From JAWVFM01 sp963843315 (GTDB taxonomy: Bacteria > Actinomycetota > Thermoleophilia > Solirubrobacterales > 70-9): a stretch of 64,000 bases of DNA. The stretch spans positions 1 to 64,000 of the forward strand of contig CAWJJU010000001.1 in the NCBI GenBank assembly GCA_963843315.1, given 5' to 3'. Positions 34,160-42,263 of the stretch are shown here, piece by piece. Position 1 is the first letter of the stretch. The number at the start of each line of letters is the position of its first letter. The notes beneath the pieces are model-generated. The model saw only the letters and a list, made by a program, of their open reading frames with translations. It was not told where the DNA came from and made no database searches. A program made the position numbers and the translations under genes.

Positions 34160-34205
34160 GGACGCCTGCGGCGTCCGGACCTGCTGCTTTCGCAGCTAAA
34201 GCTGC
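34160..34205. terminator. Two adjacent hairpins after the GCS2-type gene
   Basis: GGACGCC-tgc-GGCGTCC (34160-34176) and GCAGCT-aa-AGCTGC (34192-34205) lie 15 bases beyond the stop of the 34220-35377 gene. They overlap nothing coding, so they are likely to end the tsaD-grx-rex-ligase transcript before the DUF1844 gene. Confidence 0.5.
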
Positions 34206-34219
34206 TCACCGCCATAACT

Positions 34220-35377
34220 TCAGCCTATTACCCGCTCGGGCGCGTAAGTCCGCCGGGTCTCCGCCACGGCCTCCGCGTAGACCTCGCGGATCGACCCGCC
34301 CGACTCCAGGGCGTCGCGCGCGCGCTGCGATCCGTTCGCCTGCGGGATCGAGAGCTCGAGCCCCAGCGCGGACCGCGCCGGCTCGCACCACTCGCCCAGG
34401 CGCTCGACGGCTGCCCGCGTGTCGATCTCCTCGCCGGCCGCGAAGTCGATCATGCGCCCGTCCAGGCCGTGGCGGATCGCGCGCCACAGGTTCTCCTCGG
34501 CCTCGCGCTGGCGCAGGGGCTCGGGGAGCGCCCCCTCGTCGTAGTCCATGGCCGCCTGGGCGATGCAGGCGGCGATCAGCGCCGCGAGGCCGAACGACTC
34601 CTCGCCGCTGGTCTGCGCGTCGCAGATCCGCAGCTCGACCGTCCCGAAGCGGTGGTGAGGGCGCACGCTCCACCACAGCTGCGTTGCCTCCACGATCGAA
34701 TCGGTGCGCTTCAGGAGGTCGACGAAGCGCTCGTATGTCGCGAAGTCGCCGAACGGCTCGTGGATTCCGCAGCGCGGGAACGTGCGCGTGAAGACCTGCG
34801 TGCGGGCGGAGTGGAGCCCGGTGTCGAGCCCCTCGAGGAACGGCGAGTTCGAGGAGACGGCGAGCAGGAGGGGCAGGACCTGGCGGAGGTGGTCGCACAC
34901 GGCGACGGCGCGGTCGGCGCCCCGGACCCCGACGTGGACGTGCAAGCTCCAGGTCGAGTTCCGCTGGGCGACCCAGCGCAGCTCCTTGCGCAGTCGGTTG
35001 TAGTGCGGCGTGTCGATGATCTGCTGGTCGCGGTAGTCGGCCCACGGGTGCGTGCCCATCGCCGCCAGAGCGATCCCGCGGCTCTCCGCCAGCCCGAACA
35101 GCAGGGCCCGGCGCTCTCGCTGAAGGGCCGCCGCCTGCGCGAACGTCTCGCCCCGGCCCGAGCGGATCTCGATCTCCGACTCGATCAGCTCGCCGGCCGC
35201 CGCCTCGGCCAGCACGGGGTCCTCACGGCAGGCGTCGTAGATCTCGGTGAAGCGGGGCACGAGCTCGAGCGACTCGGGGTCGAGAAGCGCGAACTCCTCC
35301 TCAAGACCCACGGTGAAGTCGGTCGAGGATTCGAACGCCTCCCGGACGAGCGCCATGTCGAGACCGGCCTCGGTCAT
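34220..35377 (-). CDS. Carboxylate-amine ligase, glutamate-cysteine ligase 2 (YbdK/GCS2) family
   Basis: A protein of 385 residues. The family motif FTVGLEEEFALLDPESLELV is followed by IESEIEIRSGRGETFAQAAA, MGTHPWADY, WSLHVHVGVRGADRAVAVCD, and TVELRICDAQTSGEESFGLA. These carry the ATP/Mg-binding acidic residues. Members make gamma-glutamylcysteine weakly or have other amine substrates. It follows rex by six bases, so redox-linked expression is plausible. Confidence 0.85.
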   Translation of the reverse strand: MTEAGLDMALVREAFESSTDFTVGLEEEFALLDPESLELVPRFTEIYDACREDPVLAEAAAGELIESEIEIRSGRGETFAQAAALQRERRALLFGLAESRGIALAAMGTHPWADYRDQQIIDTPHYNRLRKELRWVAQRNSTWSLHVHVGVRGADRAVAVCDHLRQVLPLLLAVSSNSPFLEGLDTGLHSARTQVFTRTFPRCGIHEPFGDFATYERFVDLLKRTDSIVEATQLWWSVRPHHRFGTVELRICDAQTSGEESFGLAALIAACIAQAAMDYDEGALPEPLRQREAEENLWRAIRHGLDGRMIDFAAGEEIDTRAAVERLGEWCEPARSALGLELSIPQANGSQRARDALESGGSIREVYAEAVAETRRTYAPERVIG

Positions 35378-35383
35378 GCGAAA

Positions 35384-36067
35384 TCAGGTCAGATAGAAGT
35401 AGAGCGCGTAGAGCAGGTCGACCGCGGGACTCGAGGTATGCACGGTCACCTCGGGGGGCACGTTCAGCAGCTGCTCGGAGTAGTTGAAGATGATCTTCAC
35501 GCCCGAGGCGACGACGCGATCCGCGACGTCCTGGGCGGCCGCCGAGGGAACGGCGAGGACGGCCACAACGACGTCCTCGGACTCGACTACCTCCTCGAGC
35601 TCGGCCATGCCCCGCACCTTCACCCCGCCCAGAGAGTCTCCGGCGAGCTCGGGATCGGAGTCGAAGATCGCGACGATCTGGAAGCCGTGGTCGGCGAAGA
35701 TGTCCGAGCTGGCGATCGCCTGGCCGAGGTGGCCGGCGCCGAAGAGCACGATGTTGTGCTGGCCCGAGGTCCGCAGGATCTTGCGGATCTCCCCGACGAG
35801 CGACTCGACCCGGTAGCCCACCCCGCGCTTGCCGAACTTGCCGAAGCCGGAGAGGTCGCGGCGGATCTGGGTGGAGTTGATGTGGGTGTAGGCGGCGAGC
35901 TCCTGCGAGGAGATCGTCTCCTTGCCCATCTTGCGGGCCTGGATCAGGACCTGGAGGTATCGGGACAGGCGTCCCGCGACTCCCAGCGAGAGCCGTTCGC
36001 CGTCGGCCACGCCGTCGCGCGCCTCGGCGGACGCCTCGATCTCGATCTCGGTGCTTTCCGCTGTCAC
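35384..36067 (-). CDS. rex: Redox-sensing transcriptional repressor Rex
   Basis: A protein of 227 residues. The winged-helix domain includes ISSQELAAYTHINSTQIRRD and LSGFGKFGKRGVGYRVESLV. The NAD(H)-binding Rossmann domain is NIVLFGAGHLGQAIASSDIF with IFDSDPELAG after strand 2. The C-terminal helix (VDLLYALYFYLT) is domain-swapped in Rex dimers. Rex represses respiratory and fermentative genes when NADH is low relative to NAD+. Its start overlaps the glutaredoxin-like gene by four bases. Confidence 0.94.
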   Translation of the reverse strand: MTAESTEIEIEASAEARDGVADGERLSLGVAGRLSRYLQVLIQARKMGKETISSQELAAYTHINSTQIRRDLSGFGKFGKRGVGYRVESLVGEIRKILRTSGQHNIVLFGAGHLGQAIASSDIFADHGFQIVAIFDSDPELAGDSLGGVKVRGMAELEEVVESEDVVVAVLAVPSAAAQDVADRVVASGVKIIFNYSEQLLNVPPEVTVHTSSPAVDLLYALYFYLT

Positions 36068-36321
36068 GCAAGCAGCGTACTCAGCCGGGCCCCAAGCTCG
36101 TCGGCATCGATCACGAGCTCGCCCACCAGCTCGCCTCCGGCCTCGACCACCGGGATGCGCTCGAGGTACTTCTCGAGGAGCCGATCGTCCTTCTCGATGT
36201 CCACCTCGCGGACCGTGAATGCCGGTGGGTTCCCGGCGATGGCCGCGAGCACCTCGCGGGCCTCGTCACACAGGTGGCAGCCGGGCCTTCCGTAGAGCAG
36301 GACCTCGGGCATCCGGCTCAC
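36064..36321 (-). CDS. Glutaredoxin-like thiol protein (DUF836)
   Basis: A protein of 85 residues. VLLYGRPGCHLCDEAREVLA contains the CHLC redox motif at the start of helix 1, and ERIPVVEAGGELVG contains the cis-Pro of thioredoxin folds. The acidic C-terminal helix is typical of glutaredoxin-like DUF836 proteins. It is translationally coupled to both neighbours: four-base overlaps with tsaD upstream and rex downstream. Confidence 0.88.
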   Translation of the reverse strand: MSRMPEVLLYGRPGCHLCDEAREVLAAIAGNPPAFTVREVDIEKDDRLLEKYLERIPVVEAGGELVGELVIDADELGARLSTLLA

Positions 36322-37331
36322 ACCGAGGCGTCCCAGGCGAGGTAGCCCGGGTAGGCCGTCGCGGGGACGTGCTGCGCCGCGGCCGCGATCATCGCCGCGT
36401 TGTCGGTGCAGAGCTGCCCGGGAACGAGCTTCAGCCGCAGCCCGCGCTCCTCGCAGAGCTCGGCGACGCGCTCGCGCAGCATGCCGTTGGCCGCGACCCC
36501 GCCGCCAAGCGCCACGGCGCTCCAGTCGCCGGCGTCGAGAGCACGGCGCAGCTTGGCGACCAACTGGCCAACGACCGCGGCCTGATAGCTCGCCGCGAGA
36601 TCCGGCACGCGCCGACGGAGCTCGTCCTCGTCCAGGTCCTCGACCGCGTATCGAAGCGCCGTCTTCAGACCCGAGAAGCTGAAGTCGAGCCCGGGCTCGC
36701 GCGTCATGGCCACCGGCAGGTCGAGGGCGGCGGCGTCGCCCTCCTTCGCAGCGCGCTCCACCGCGGGTCCGCCGGGATAGCCCAGCCCGAGCAGCCGCGC
36801 GCCCTTGTCCAGCGCCTCGCCCGCCGCGTCATCGAGAGTCTCGCCCAGGACCTCGAAGCCGGACGGGTCACGAACTCCGGCCAGCAGCGTGTGCCCGCCG
36901 CTCGCGATCAGGCACAGGAACGGCGGGTCCAGCGGGTCCGGCGCCAGGAAGTTGGCCGCCACGTGGCCGTGAAGGTGGTTGATGCCCGCCAGGGGCTTGC
37001 GCGTGGCGGCGGCCAGGGCCTTCGCCGTGGCGACGCCCACCAGCAGCGCCCCGATCAGTCCCGGTCCGCGGGTGACGGCGAGGGAGTCGACGTCGCCCAG
37101 CTCCGCGCCGGCCTCGGCCAGGGCCGCATCGACCACGGGGTTGATCAGCTCGACGTGGTGGCGGGACGCGACCTCGGGCACGACCCCGCCGTAGCGCTCG
37201 TGCGCCGCGGCCTGCGAGGAGATGACGTTCGCCAGGATTTCGCGATCCCGGACCACCGCGGCACAGGTGTCGTCGCAGGAGGTTTCGACCGCCAACACAA
37301 CGCCGCCCAGGTGCTCCGCTCCCGCCGGCAT
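36318..37331 (-). CDS. tsaD: tRNA N6-threonylcarbamoyladenosine transferase subunit TsaD
   Basis: A protein of 337 residues of the ASKHA fold. VLAVETSCDDTCAAVVRDRE is the phosphate-1 region, GINHLHGHVAANFL holds the metal-binding His pair, CLIASGGHTLLAGV is the phosphate-2 loop, and LALGGGVAANGMLRERV lies near the C-terminus. TsaD transfers the threonylcarbamoyl group to A37 of ANN-decoding tRNAs with TsaB and TsaE. All three are encoded within 3.3 kb here. Confidence 0.95.
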   Translation of the reverse strand: MPAGAEHLGGVVLAVETSCDDTCAAVVRDREILANVISSQAAAHERYGGVVPEVASRHHVELINPVVDAALAEAGAELGDVDSLAVTRGPGLIGALLVGVATAKALAAATRKPLAGINHLHGHVAANFLAPDPLDPPFLCLIASGGHTLLAGVRDPSGFEVLGETLDDAAGEALDKGARLLGLGYPGGPAVERAAKEGDAAALDLPVAMTREPGLDFSFSGLKTALRYAVEDLDEDELRRRVPDLAASYQAAVVGQLVAKLRRALDAGDWSAVALGGGVAANGMLRERVAELCEERGLRLKLVPGQLCTDNAAMIAAAAQHVPATAYPGYLAWDASV

Positions 37332-37392
37332 CTATTGTCCTCGCCTACGGCTCGGACATGTCGATCTGCTCCCGCGTCCGCCCTGTGCGGGT

Positions 37393-37866
37393 CTATGGAA
37401 CTTCACTGGGCTCGAGCCACATGATCAGGGCGTCCTCACCGTTGTCGTGGTAGTAGCCCTTGCGGTGCCCCGCGGCGCGGAAGCCGAGGCCCTCGTACAT
37501 CTCGATGGCCCCCTGGTTGGACGGCCTGACCTCCAGCGTGACGCGGGCGTCAGATCCAAGTTCGAAGAACATGCGGCTCAGCAGGGCGGTGGCGATGCCC
37601 TGGCGCCTGCGCTCCGGGGCCACCGCCACGTTCATGAGATGCCACACGTCGACGTAACGCGAGCAGATCAAATAGCCCGCGAGCTGGCCCTCGCGCCGCG
37701 CCGCCAGGCACACGCCCGACGGCTTCGAGAGCTCGAGCACGAACATGGCCAGCGACCAGGGCGTTGTGAACGCCCTGCGCTCGATCGCCAGCACCGACGG
37801 CAGGTCGCTGTAGGCGAGGCGGGTGATCGCTACTTCGTCGGCGCGTGGTCTCTCAAGCCTTGCCAT
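37393..37866 (-). CDS. rimI: Ribosomal-protein-alanine N-acetyltransferase RimI (GNAT)
   Basis: A protein of 157 residues from ATG 37866 (MARLERPRADEVAITRLAYS), which overlaps the tsaB 3' end by 14 bases. Motif A is MNVAVAPERRRQGIATALLS with the acetyl-CoA-binding R-R-Q-G-I-A. VTLEVRPSNQGAIEMYEGLG and GYYHDNGEDALIMWL complete the GNAT fold and are diagnostic of RimI. The tsaB-rimI-tsaD order is classical. RimI acetylates ribosomal protein S18 in E. coli. Confidence 0.92.
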   Translation of the reverse strand: MARLERPRADEVAITRLAYSDLPSVLAIERRAFTTPWSLAMFVLELSKPSGVCLAARREGQLAGYLICSRYVDVWHLMNVAVAPERRRQGIATALLSRMFFELGSDARVTLEVRPSNQGAIEMYEGLGFRAAGHRKGYYHDNGEDALIMWLEPSEVP

Positions 37867-38554
37867 TTCCAACTCTCTGGCGCTCTCGCCAAACCTCGGC
37901 ATCCGGACGGCGAAGGTAGACCGGGGCCGGCGCCGGTGTCTCCGGCTCGGCCTCCGCCAGCCGGCAGACGCTGCTCGCGGCAAGCCGGTGGGCCGGGTCC
38001 GAGTCGGCGAGCACGTCGGCGCCCGCTTGCTCGAGGATCTGCCGGAATCGTACCGAGCCGTCGCCGGCCACCACAGGGGCCTCGCCTAGCGCCGCGATGC
38101 GGCCTGCAACCTCCTCCGGCGCCGCGACGAAGGGCTCCCACAGCGCTTCCATCGAGCGCCCGTGGAGGGCCGCGAACACCTCGCCACGCCGCGCGTCGAT
38201 CACCGCCAGCCGCGGGCTTGCGCCGCCGTCGATGCCCTCGGCCAGGGCGGCGAGCGTTCCAACCGCAGCGACGGGGATGCCCAGCGCCTGCGAGAGCGCC
38301 CGTGCGGTCGCGATGCCGAGCCGCAGCCCGGTGAAGGAGCCGGGGCCGATCCCGACCGCGATGCGGTCGACGGCTGCCCAGCCGCCGGCCGCCTCGGCCG
38401 CGGCCTCGACGTCGCCCAGGAGCGCCGACGCGTGCACGGGCCTGCCGCCGGGGTCGGCCGGGCCTCGCGACGAGGAGAAGACGATCTCGCCCCCGGCGAG
38501 GGCAGCGACCGCGGTCTCCTGCGTGGCCGTGTCGAAGCCGACAACCGACGTCAT
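37853..38554 (-). CDS. tsaB: t6A biosynthesis protein TsaB (YeaZ)
   Basis: A protein of 233 residues from ATG 38554 (MTSVVGFDTATQETAVAALA). The diagnostic VGIGPGSFTGLRLGIATARA follows at about residue 65, then RLAVIDARRGEVFAALHG. It is an inactive ASKHA homologue that scaffolds TsaD and TsaE. The C-terminal extension ends in PAPVYLRRPDAEVWRERQRV. A longer in-frame upstream extension lacks conservation and would run into the promoter of the divergent lipoprotein gene. Confidence 0.93.
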   Translation of the reverse strand: MTSVVGFDTATQETAVAALAGGEIVFSSSRGPADPGGRPVHASALLGDVEAAAEAAGGWAAVDRIAVGIGPGSFTGLRLGIATARALSQALGIPVAAVGTLAALAEGIDGGASPRLAVIDARRGEVFAALHGRSMEALWEPFVAAPEEVAGRIAALGEAPVVAGDGSVRFRQILEQAGADVLADSDPAHRLAASSVCRLAEAEPETPAPAPVYLRRPDAEVWRERQRVGNGKA

Positions 38555-38566
38555 CGTGAGACTGAC

Positions 38567-38610
38567 CTGAGACCAAATCGATACTGACGCGGGGCGTTCG
38601 AGGGCATAGC
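38567..38610 (+). promoter_or_regulatory. Putative promoter/operator of the 38676 lipoprotein gene
   Basis: CTGAGACCAAATCGATAC overlaps CGATACTGAC (38579-38588), followed after 15 bases by GCATAGC (38604-38610). The same elements recur with identical 15-base spacing at 45595-45649 before another plus-strand gene. ACTGAC and TAGCGT, 18 bases apart, could serve as -35 and -10. Confidence 0.5.
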
Positions 38611-38675
38611 GTGCGCATAGCTTTCCGTAAGCAGGCGGCGACCGCCGCAACCAACGACCCAAAGGGGATCAACGA

Positions 38676-39077
38676 ATGAAGTACACGAAGTGGCTTGCCG
38701 CGCTCATCGCGGTGGTGGCCCTTGCTCTCGTCGCCGGGTGTGGCTCGAGCGGCAGCAGCACCAGCAGCACCGCCTCGAGCACGACCAGCAGCTCCGGGTC
38801 GGGCGGCGGCACCGACACGACGTCGTCGTCGGGTGGCTCCAGCTCATCGTCGGGCGACCAGGCCGTGGCGGACTTCAAGCAGTCCTGCGACGACCTCGTC
38901 AACGGGCTGCCCTCGGGCGCCGGCCAGGCTGCCGGCCAGACGGCTTGCGACCAGGCCGCACAGGCTCTGCAGAACTGCGTGAGCCAGTCCCAGAGCGACG
39001 CCGCCGTCAGCGCCTGCGAGGCCGCGGCCAAGCAGGCCGAGGACACCCTCAAGCAGACGGCCGGAGCCACCGGCTAG
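38676..39077 (+). CDS. Small lipoprotein, Ser/Thr-rich linker and Cys-containing helical domain
   Basis: A protein of 133 residues. MKYTKWLAALIAVVALALVA then lipobox Cys (GCGSS). A linker of about 40 residues of Ser/Thr/Gly precedes a helical domain with four Cys (FKQSCDDLVNG, GQTACDQAA, LQNCVSQSQ, AVSACEAAAK), probably two disulfides. AAAGGGG precedes the ATG as a strong ribosome-binding site. The gene lies on the opposite strand between tsaE and tsaB and has its own promoter and terminator. Confidence 0.85.
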   Translation: MKYTKWLAALIAVVALALVAGCGSSGSSTSSTASSTTSSSGSGGGTDTTSSSGGSSSSSGDQAVADFKQSCDDLVNGLPSGAGQAAGQTACDQAAQALQNCVSQSQSDAAVSACEAAAKQAEDTLKQTAGATG

Positions 39078-39084
39078 GCTAGGC

Positions 39085-39549
39085 CTACAGATCTTGCGAG
39101 GGCACCCCTGCCGCCTTCGCAAACGAGGGGCGATCGGTTGCTGCTACGCGGCGCCGGTCGCCCCTCACGTTTTGTATGTCGATGACGAGCGCCGGATCCG
39201 CCGCCCAGGGCGCCTCCCGCGGCCACTCGACGAAGGCGATCGCGTCGGGCGTCAGGTAGTCGTCGAGCAGGCCGGGGTCCTCGGCGTCGAGGTCTCCCAG
39301 CCGGTACAGGTCGAGGTGTGAGACGTCGACGCCGCGGCCGTGATGGCGGATGCCGATCGTGAAGGTCGGGGAGCGCACAGGCCCCTCCACGCCCAGTTCG
39401 CGGCAGGCGCCGCGCACGAGCGTGGTCTTCCCCGCGCCGAGCTCGCCACGCACGAGGACCACGTCGCCCGGCCGCAGCCCGCGGGCCAGCTCGGCGCCGA
39501 TCGCCTCGGTTCGCGCCGCCGAGTCGCTGTCGTACACGCGCTCGGTCAA
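39085..39549 (-). CDS. tsaE: t6A biosynthesis ATPase TsaE (YjeE)
   Basis: A protein of 154 residues. LRPGDVVLVRGELGAGKTTL holds the Walker A. VRSPTFTIGIRHHGRGVDVS and HLDLYRLGDLDAEDPGLLDD, then AIAFVEWPREAP, are the TsaE signature (T-F and H-x-D-x-Y-R-L). TsaE hydrolyses ATP to recycle the TsaBD complex. The start overlaps the uracil-DNA glycosylase stop by four bases. The last 20 codons coincide with the hairpin at 39125-39166 and may be poorly conserved. Confidence 0.92.
   Translation of the reverse strand: MTERVYDSDSAARTEAIGAELARGLRPGDVVLVRGELGAGKTTLVRGACRELGVEGPVRSPTFTIGIRHHGRGVDVSHLDLYRLGDLDAEDPGLLDDYLTPDAIAFVEWPREAPWAADPALVIDIQNVRGDRRRVAATDRPSFAKAAGVPSQDL
39125..39175 (+). terminator. 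Rho-independent-type terminator of the 38676-39077 gene
   Basis: GAGGGGCGATCGG (39125-39137) pairs with CCGGTCGCCCCTC (39154-39166) with one mismatch, and the plus strand continues ACGTTTTGT. It starts 47 bases after the lipoprotein stop. It lies within the 3' end of tsaE on the other strand. Confidence 0.6.
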
Positions 39550-40202
39550 CTGAACAACCCGAGCTGATCGGCCTCCGGGCCTGCGTCCTCAGCCTCATCC
39601 TCGCCGGCGGCCTCGGGCGGCGGCTTCTCGGCGAGCAGCTCCCGCAGGCTCGCGAAGTCCCCGCGCAGGGTCTCGACCATCGCCGGCGTGCGCAGGGCGG
39701 CGGCCGGGTGGAGCAGCGGGAACACGAAGAGCGACCGCCCGGCGATCGTGTGAGCCTGCGGCGCGCCGCGAACCCGGGTGATGCCAACCTGTGAGCCGGT
39801 GATCAGCTTCGTCGCGAAGTTCCCCAGGGTCGCGATCACCCGCGGCTCGATCAGTTGGATCTGCCGCATGAGGTAGGGCTCACAGGCCTGGATCTCGTCG
39901 GGCTGGGGATCGCGGTTGCCCGGAGGGCGGCTCTTGAGGACGTTGGTGATGAAGACGTCTCCGCGGTCGAGCCCAACCCCGGCCAGCAGGTCGTTGAGCA
40001 GTCCGCCGGCGCGGCCGACGAAGGGCAGCCCCTGGGCGTCCTCCTGGGCGCCCGGCGCCTCGCCGACGAACATCAGGTCGGCGTCGGCGTTCCCGGCGCC
40101 GAACACGACGTTGGTCCGGGTCTCGTGCAGGCGGCACCGGGTGCAACTCGACGCCTCCTTGTAGAGCTCGACGAGTGACTCGCGACGCGCCGCGGTCTCC
40201 AT
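39546..40202 (-). CDS. Uracil-DNA glycosylase, family 4 (Fe-S type)
   Basis: A protein of 218 residues from ATG 40202. CTRCRLHETRTNVVFGAGNA contains the first two Fe-S Cys, and a third lies in IQACEPYLMRQIQ. Motif A is FVGEAPGAQEDAQGLPFVGR, then NVLKSRPPGNRDPQP, and motif B is PLLHPAAALR. Family 4 enzymes remove uracil from DNA in base excision repair, often in thermophiles and actinobacteria. The start overlaps the stop of the FmdB-like gene by one base. The C-terminal 30 residues are acidic and likely disordered. Confidence 0.9.
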   Translation of the reverse strand: METAARRESLVELYKEASSCTRCRLHETRTNVVFGAGNADADLMFVGEAPGAQEDAQGLPFVGRAGGLLNDLLAGVGLDRGDVFITNVLKSRPPGNRDPQPDEIQACEPYLMRQIQLIEPRVIATLGNFATKLITGSQVGITRVRGAPQAHTIAGRSLFVFPLLHPAAALRTPAMVETLRGDFASLRELLAEKPPPEAAGEDEAEDAGPEADQLGLFS

Positions 40203-40471
40203 CAGGCGCCTCCCGGTGGCTTCGGGCGCGAGCCGCGCACCGCCTTGCCGAACGCCTTCTTCGACCGCGCCTGAAGGTCGGAGTTTGCCCGCTCCTGCTT
40301 GCGCGCCTCGCGGGGCGTCTTCACGAGGTGGGGACTGGGCGCCTGCGCGGACAGCACGCGGCGCGCCCGGCCCCCGCCGCACTCCGGGCAGTCGACCGCC
40401 TCGGTGCCCATCGCGACCAGATCCTCGAAGCGCGCCCCGCAGGCATCGCACACGAACTCGTAGATGGGCAC
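40202..40471 (-). CDS. FmdB-family zinc-ribbon protein
   Basis: A protein of 89 residues from GTG 40471 (VPIYEFVCDACGARFEDLVA). Two CxxC knuckles (CDAC and CPEC in VDCPECGGGRARRVLSA) form the zinc ribbon typical of FmdB. A basic tail (EARKQERANSDLQARSKKAF) follows. FmdB proteins are putative regulators; actual function is not established. It probably heads the udg-tsaE transcript. Confidence 0.85.
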   Translation of the reverse strand: MPIYEFVCDACGARFEDLVAMGTEAVDCPECGGGRARRVLSAQAPSPHLVKTPREARKQERANSDLQARSKKAFGKAVRGSRPKPPGGA

Positions 40472-40594
40472 GAATTGATCGTATCCGGGGCGCGCCTCGC
40501 TATCCTCCGAAGCAGGCCGTGACCCCCTATGGGCACGGACCGTGGGCCGTTGGCCCAGAGCGTTTCTTCCAACTCCACGCCGTCTGGTATCTCG

Positions 40595-41401
40595 ATGAGG
40601 GAACTGGAACGGGATCTTCCCGACGCACGCGGGCCCGCCACCGCCGTCGTATCGCTGCCCGCCATCACCGTGGTCGGCACCGGCCGCGCGGGCAGGGCGA
40701 TGGCGCGAGCCGCCGAGGAGGCCGGCCTCGAGGTGAGGCTTGCCGGCCGCGACGAGTCGCCGGCCGCCTGCGCCGGCGCGCAGGTCGTCCTGCTCTGCGT
40801 GCCCGACACCGAGATCGAGGCCGCTGCGCGCGTGGCCGCATCTGCCTCGCCCGTGCCCGGCTACGTCGGACACGTCAGCGGGGCCGCGGGCCTCGACGCG
40901 CTGGCGCCCGCCGCGACGAGCGGCGCCCAGACCTTCGGCCTGCATCCGCTCCAGACGCTGCCGGACGGCGATGCGGAGCTGAGCGGCGCGCCCTGCGCCG
41001 TCGGCGGCAGCTCCCCCGGCGCGCTGTCGCTGGCGAGCGGGCTCGCGACCGCGCTCGGCATGGAGCCGTTCGAGATCCGCGACGATCAGCGCGCCGCCTA
41101 CCACGCCGCGGCCTCGATGGCCGCGAACTTCCTGGTGGCGCTGGAGGAGTCGGCCGCGGCGCTGCTGGGCGCGGCCGGAATCGACGACCCGCGCGCCGTC
41201 CTCTCGCCGCTGGTGCTGCGAAGCGCGGCCAACTGGGCCGAGCGCGGCGCATCCGCTCTCACCGGCCCCATCGCCCGCGGCGACCAGGCCACCGTGGCCC
41301 GGCACCGCGACGCCATCGCCGAGACCTCGCCGGAGCTCCTCCCCCTCTACGACGAGCTCGCCGAGCGCACGCGAGCACTGGCGACGGAGGAGCGGCGATG
41401 A
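40595..41401 (+). CDS. DUF2520 Rossmann-fold oxidoreductase-like protein
   Basis: A protein of 268 residues from ATG 40595. PAITVVGTGRAGRAMARAAE is the NAD(P)-binding GxGxxG. GAQVVLLCVPDTEIEAAARV, GHVSGAAGLDALAP, FGLHPLQTLPDG and YHAAASMAANFLVALEESAA match the Rossmann-like and DUF2520 C-terminal domains. It overlaps panC by four bases (ATGA), as often seen in actinobacteria where this gene precedes pantothenate genes. A ketopantoate-reductase-like role is possible but unproven. ATG 40529 is an alternative start. Confidence 0.82.
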   Translation: MRELERDLPDARGPATAVVSLPAITVVGTGRAGRAMARAAEEAGLEVRLAGRDESPAACAGAQVVLLCVPDTEIEAAARVAASASPVPGYVGHVSGAAGLDALAPAATSGAQTFGLHPLQTLPDGDAELSGAPCAVGGSSPGALSLASGLATALGMEPFEIRDDQRAAYHAAASMAANFLVALEESAAALLGAAGIDDPRAVLSPLVLRSAANWAERGASALTGPIARGDQATVARHRDAIAETSPELLPLYDELAERTRALATEERR

Positions 41402-42255
41402 TCGTCGTTCGCACGAAGGGCGAGGTGCGCGAGGCGCTGGAGCCCGCCCGCGCGGCGGGACGCTCTATCGGCCTCGTCCCGACGATGGGCTTCCTGCACG
41501 ACGGCCACGTCGCGCTTCTGCACGCCGCCCGTGAGCGCACCGAGACGGTGGTGATGAGCCTGTTCGTCAATCCCGCGCAGTTCGGCGAGGGCGAGGACCT
41601 CGACGCCTACCCTCGCGACGAGGCGCGCGACCTCCGGCTCGCCGAGGAGGCCGGCGTCGACATCGTCTGGGCGCCGCCCGTCGAGGAGGTCTACCCGCCG
41701 GGCTTCGATACGGCGGTCGCGGTCGGTGACGATCTCACCGGCGTGCTGTGCGGAGACCCCGAGCGGCGAGGCCCAGAGCACTTTCGGGGCGTCACCACGG
41801 TCGTCGCAAAGCTCTTCAACATCGTTCGGCCCACCCACGCGTTCTTCGGGCGCAAGGACGCCCAGCAGGCGATCGTGATCCGGCGAATGTCCACCGACCT
41901 GGACTTCGACGTGGCGATCGAGACCGTCGAGACGGTCCGCGAGCCAGACGGGCTCGCGATGAGCTCTCGCAACGCCTATCTCGGCCCCGGCGAGCGCGAG
42001 CGGGCGAGCGCGTTGTCGCGGGCGCTGGCCGGGGTGGAACGAGCCGCGGCATCGGGCGAGCGCGACATCGGGCGGGCGATGCAGGTCGCTCGAGCAGAGC
42101 TGGCCGCAGCGGGCATCGACCCGGAGTACTTGGAGGCGCGCGACGCCGAGACTCTCGCACCTGCTCAGTCATTTAACGGACGGCCCGTGCTTGTGGCCGT
42201 CGCCGCGCGGGTAGGGAAGGCCCGCCTCATCGACAACAAGGTCATCGGAGGGTGA
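41398..42255 (+). CDS. panC: Pantothenate synthetase
   Basis: A protein of 285 residues. VPTMGFLHDGHVALLHAARE is the ATP-binding HxGH region, SLFVNPAQFGEGEDLDAYPR follows, then PTHAFFGRKDAQQAIVIRRM and GLAMSSRNAYLGPGERERAS (KMSKS-like SSRN). It condenses pantoate with beta-alanine using ATP. It is translationally coupled to the upstream DUF2520 gene and eight bases from panD. Confidence 0.95.
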   Translation: MIVVRTKGEVREALEPARAAGRSIGLVPTMGFLHDGHVALLHAARERTETVVMSLFVNPAQFGEGEDLDAYPRDEARDLRLAEEAGVDIVWAPPVEEVYPPGFDTAVAVGDDLTGVLCGDPERRGPEHFRGVTTVVAKLFNIVRPTHAFFGRKDAQQAIVIRRMSTDLDFDVAIETVETVREPDGLAMSSRNAYLGPGERERASALSRALAGVERAAASGERDIGRAMQVARAELAAAGIDPEYLEARDAETLAPAQSFNGRPVLVAVAARVGKARLIDNKVIGG

Positions 42256-42263
42256 ACCTGTAA

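Noticed and set aside
39085..39175. Reading the 39125-39166 hairpin as the tsaE terminator
   Set aside because: It lies inside the tsaE frame and the T-run follows on the plus strand, so it fits the convergent lipoprotein gene better.
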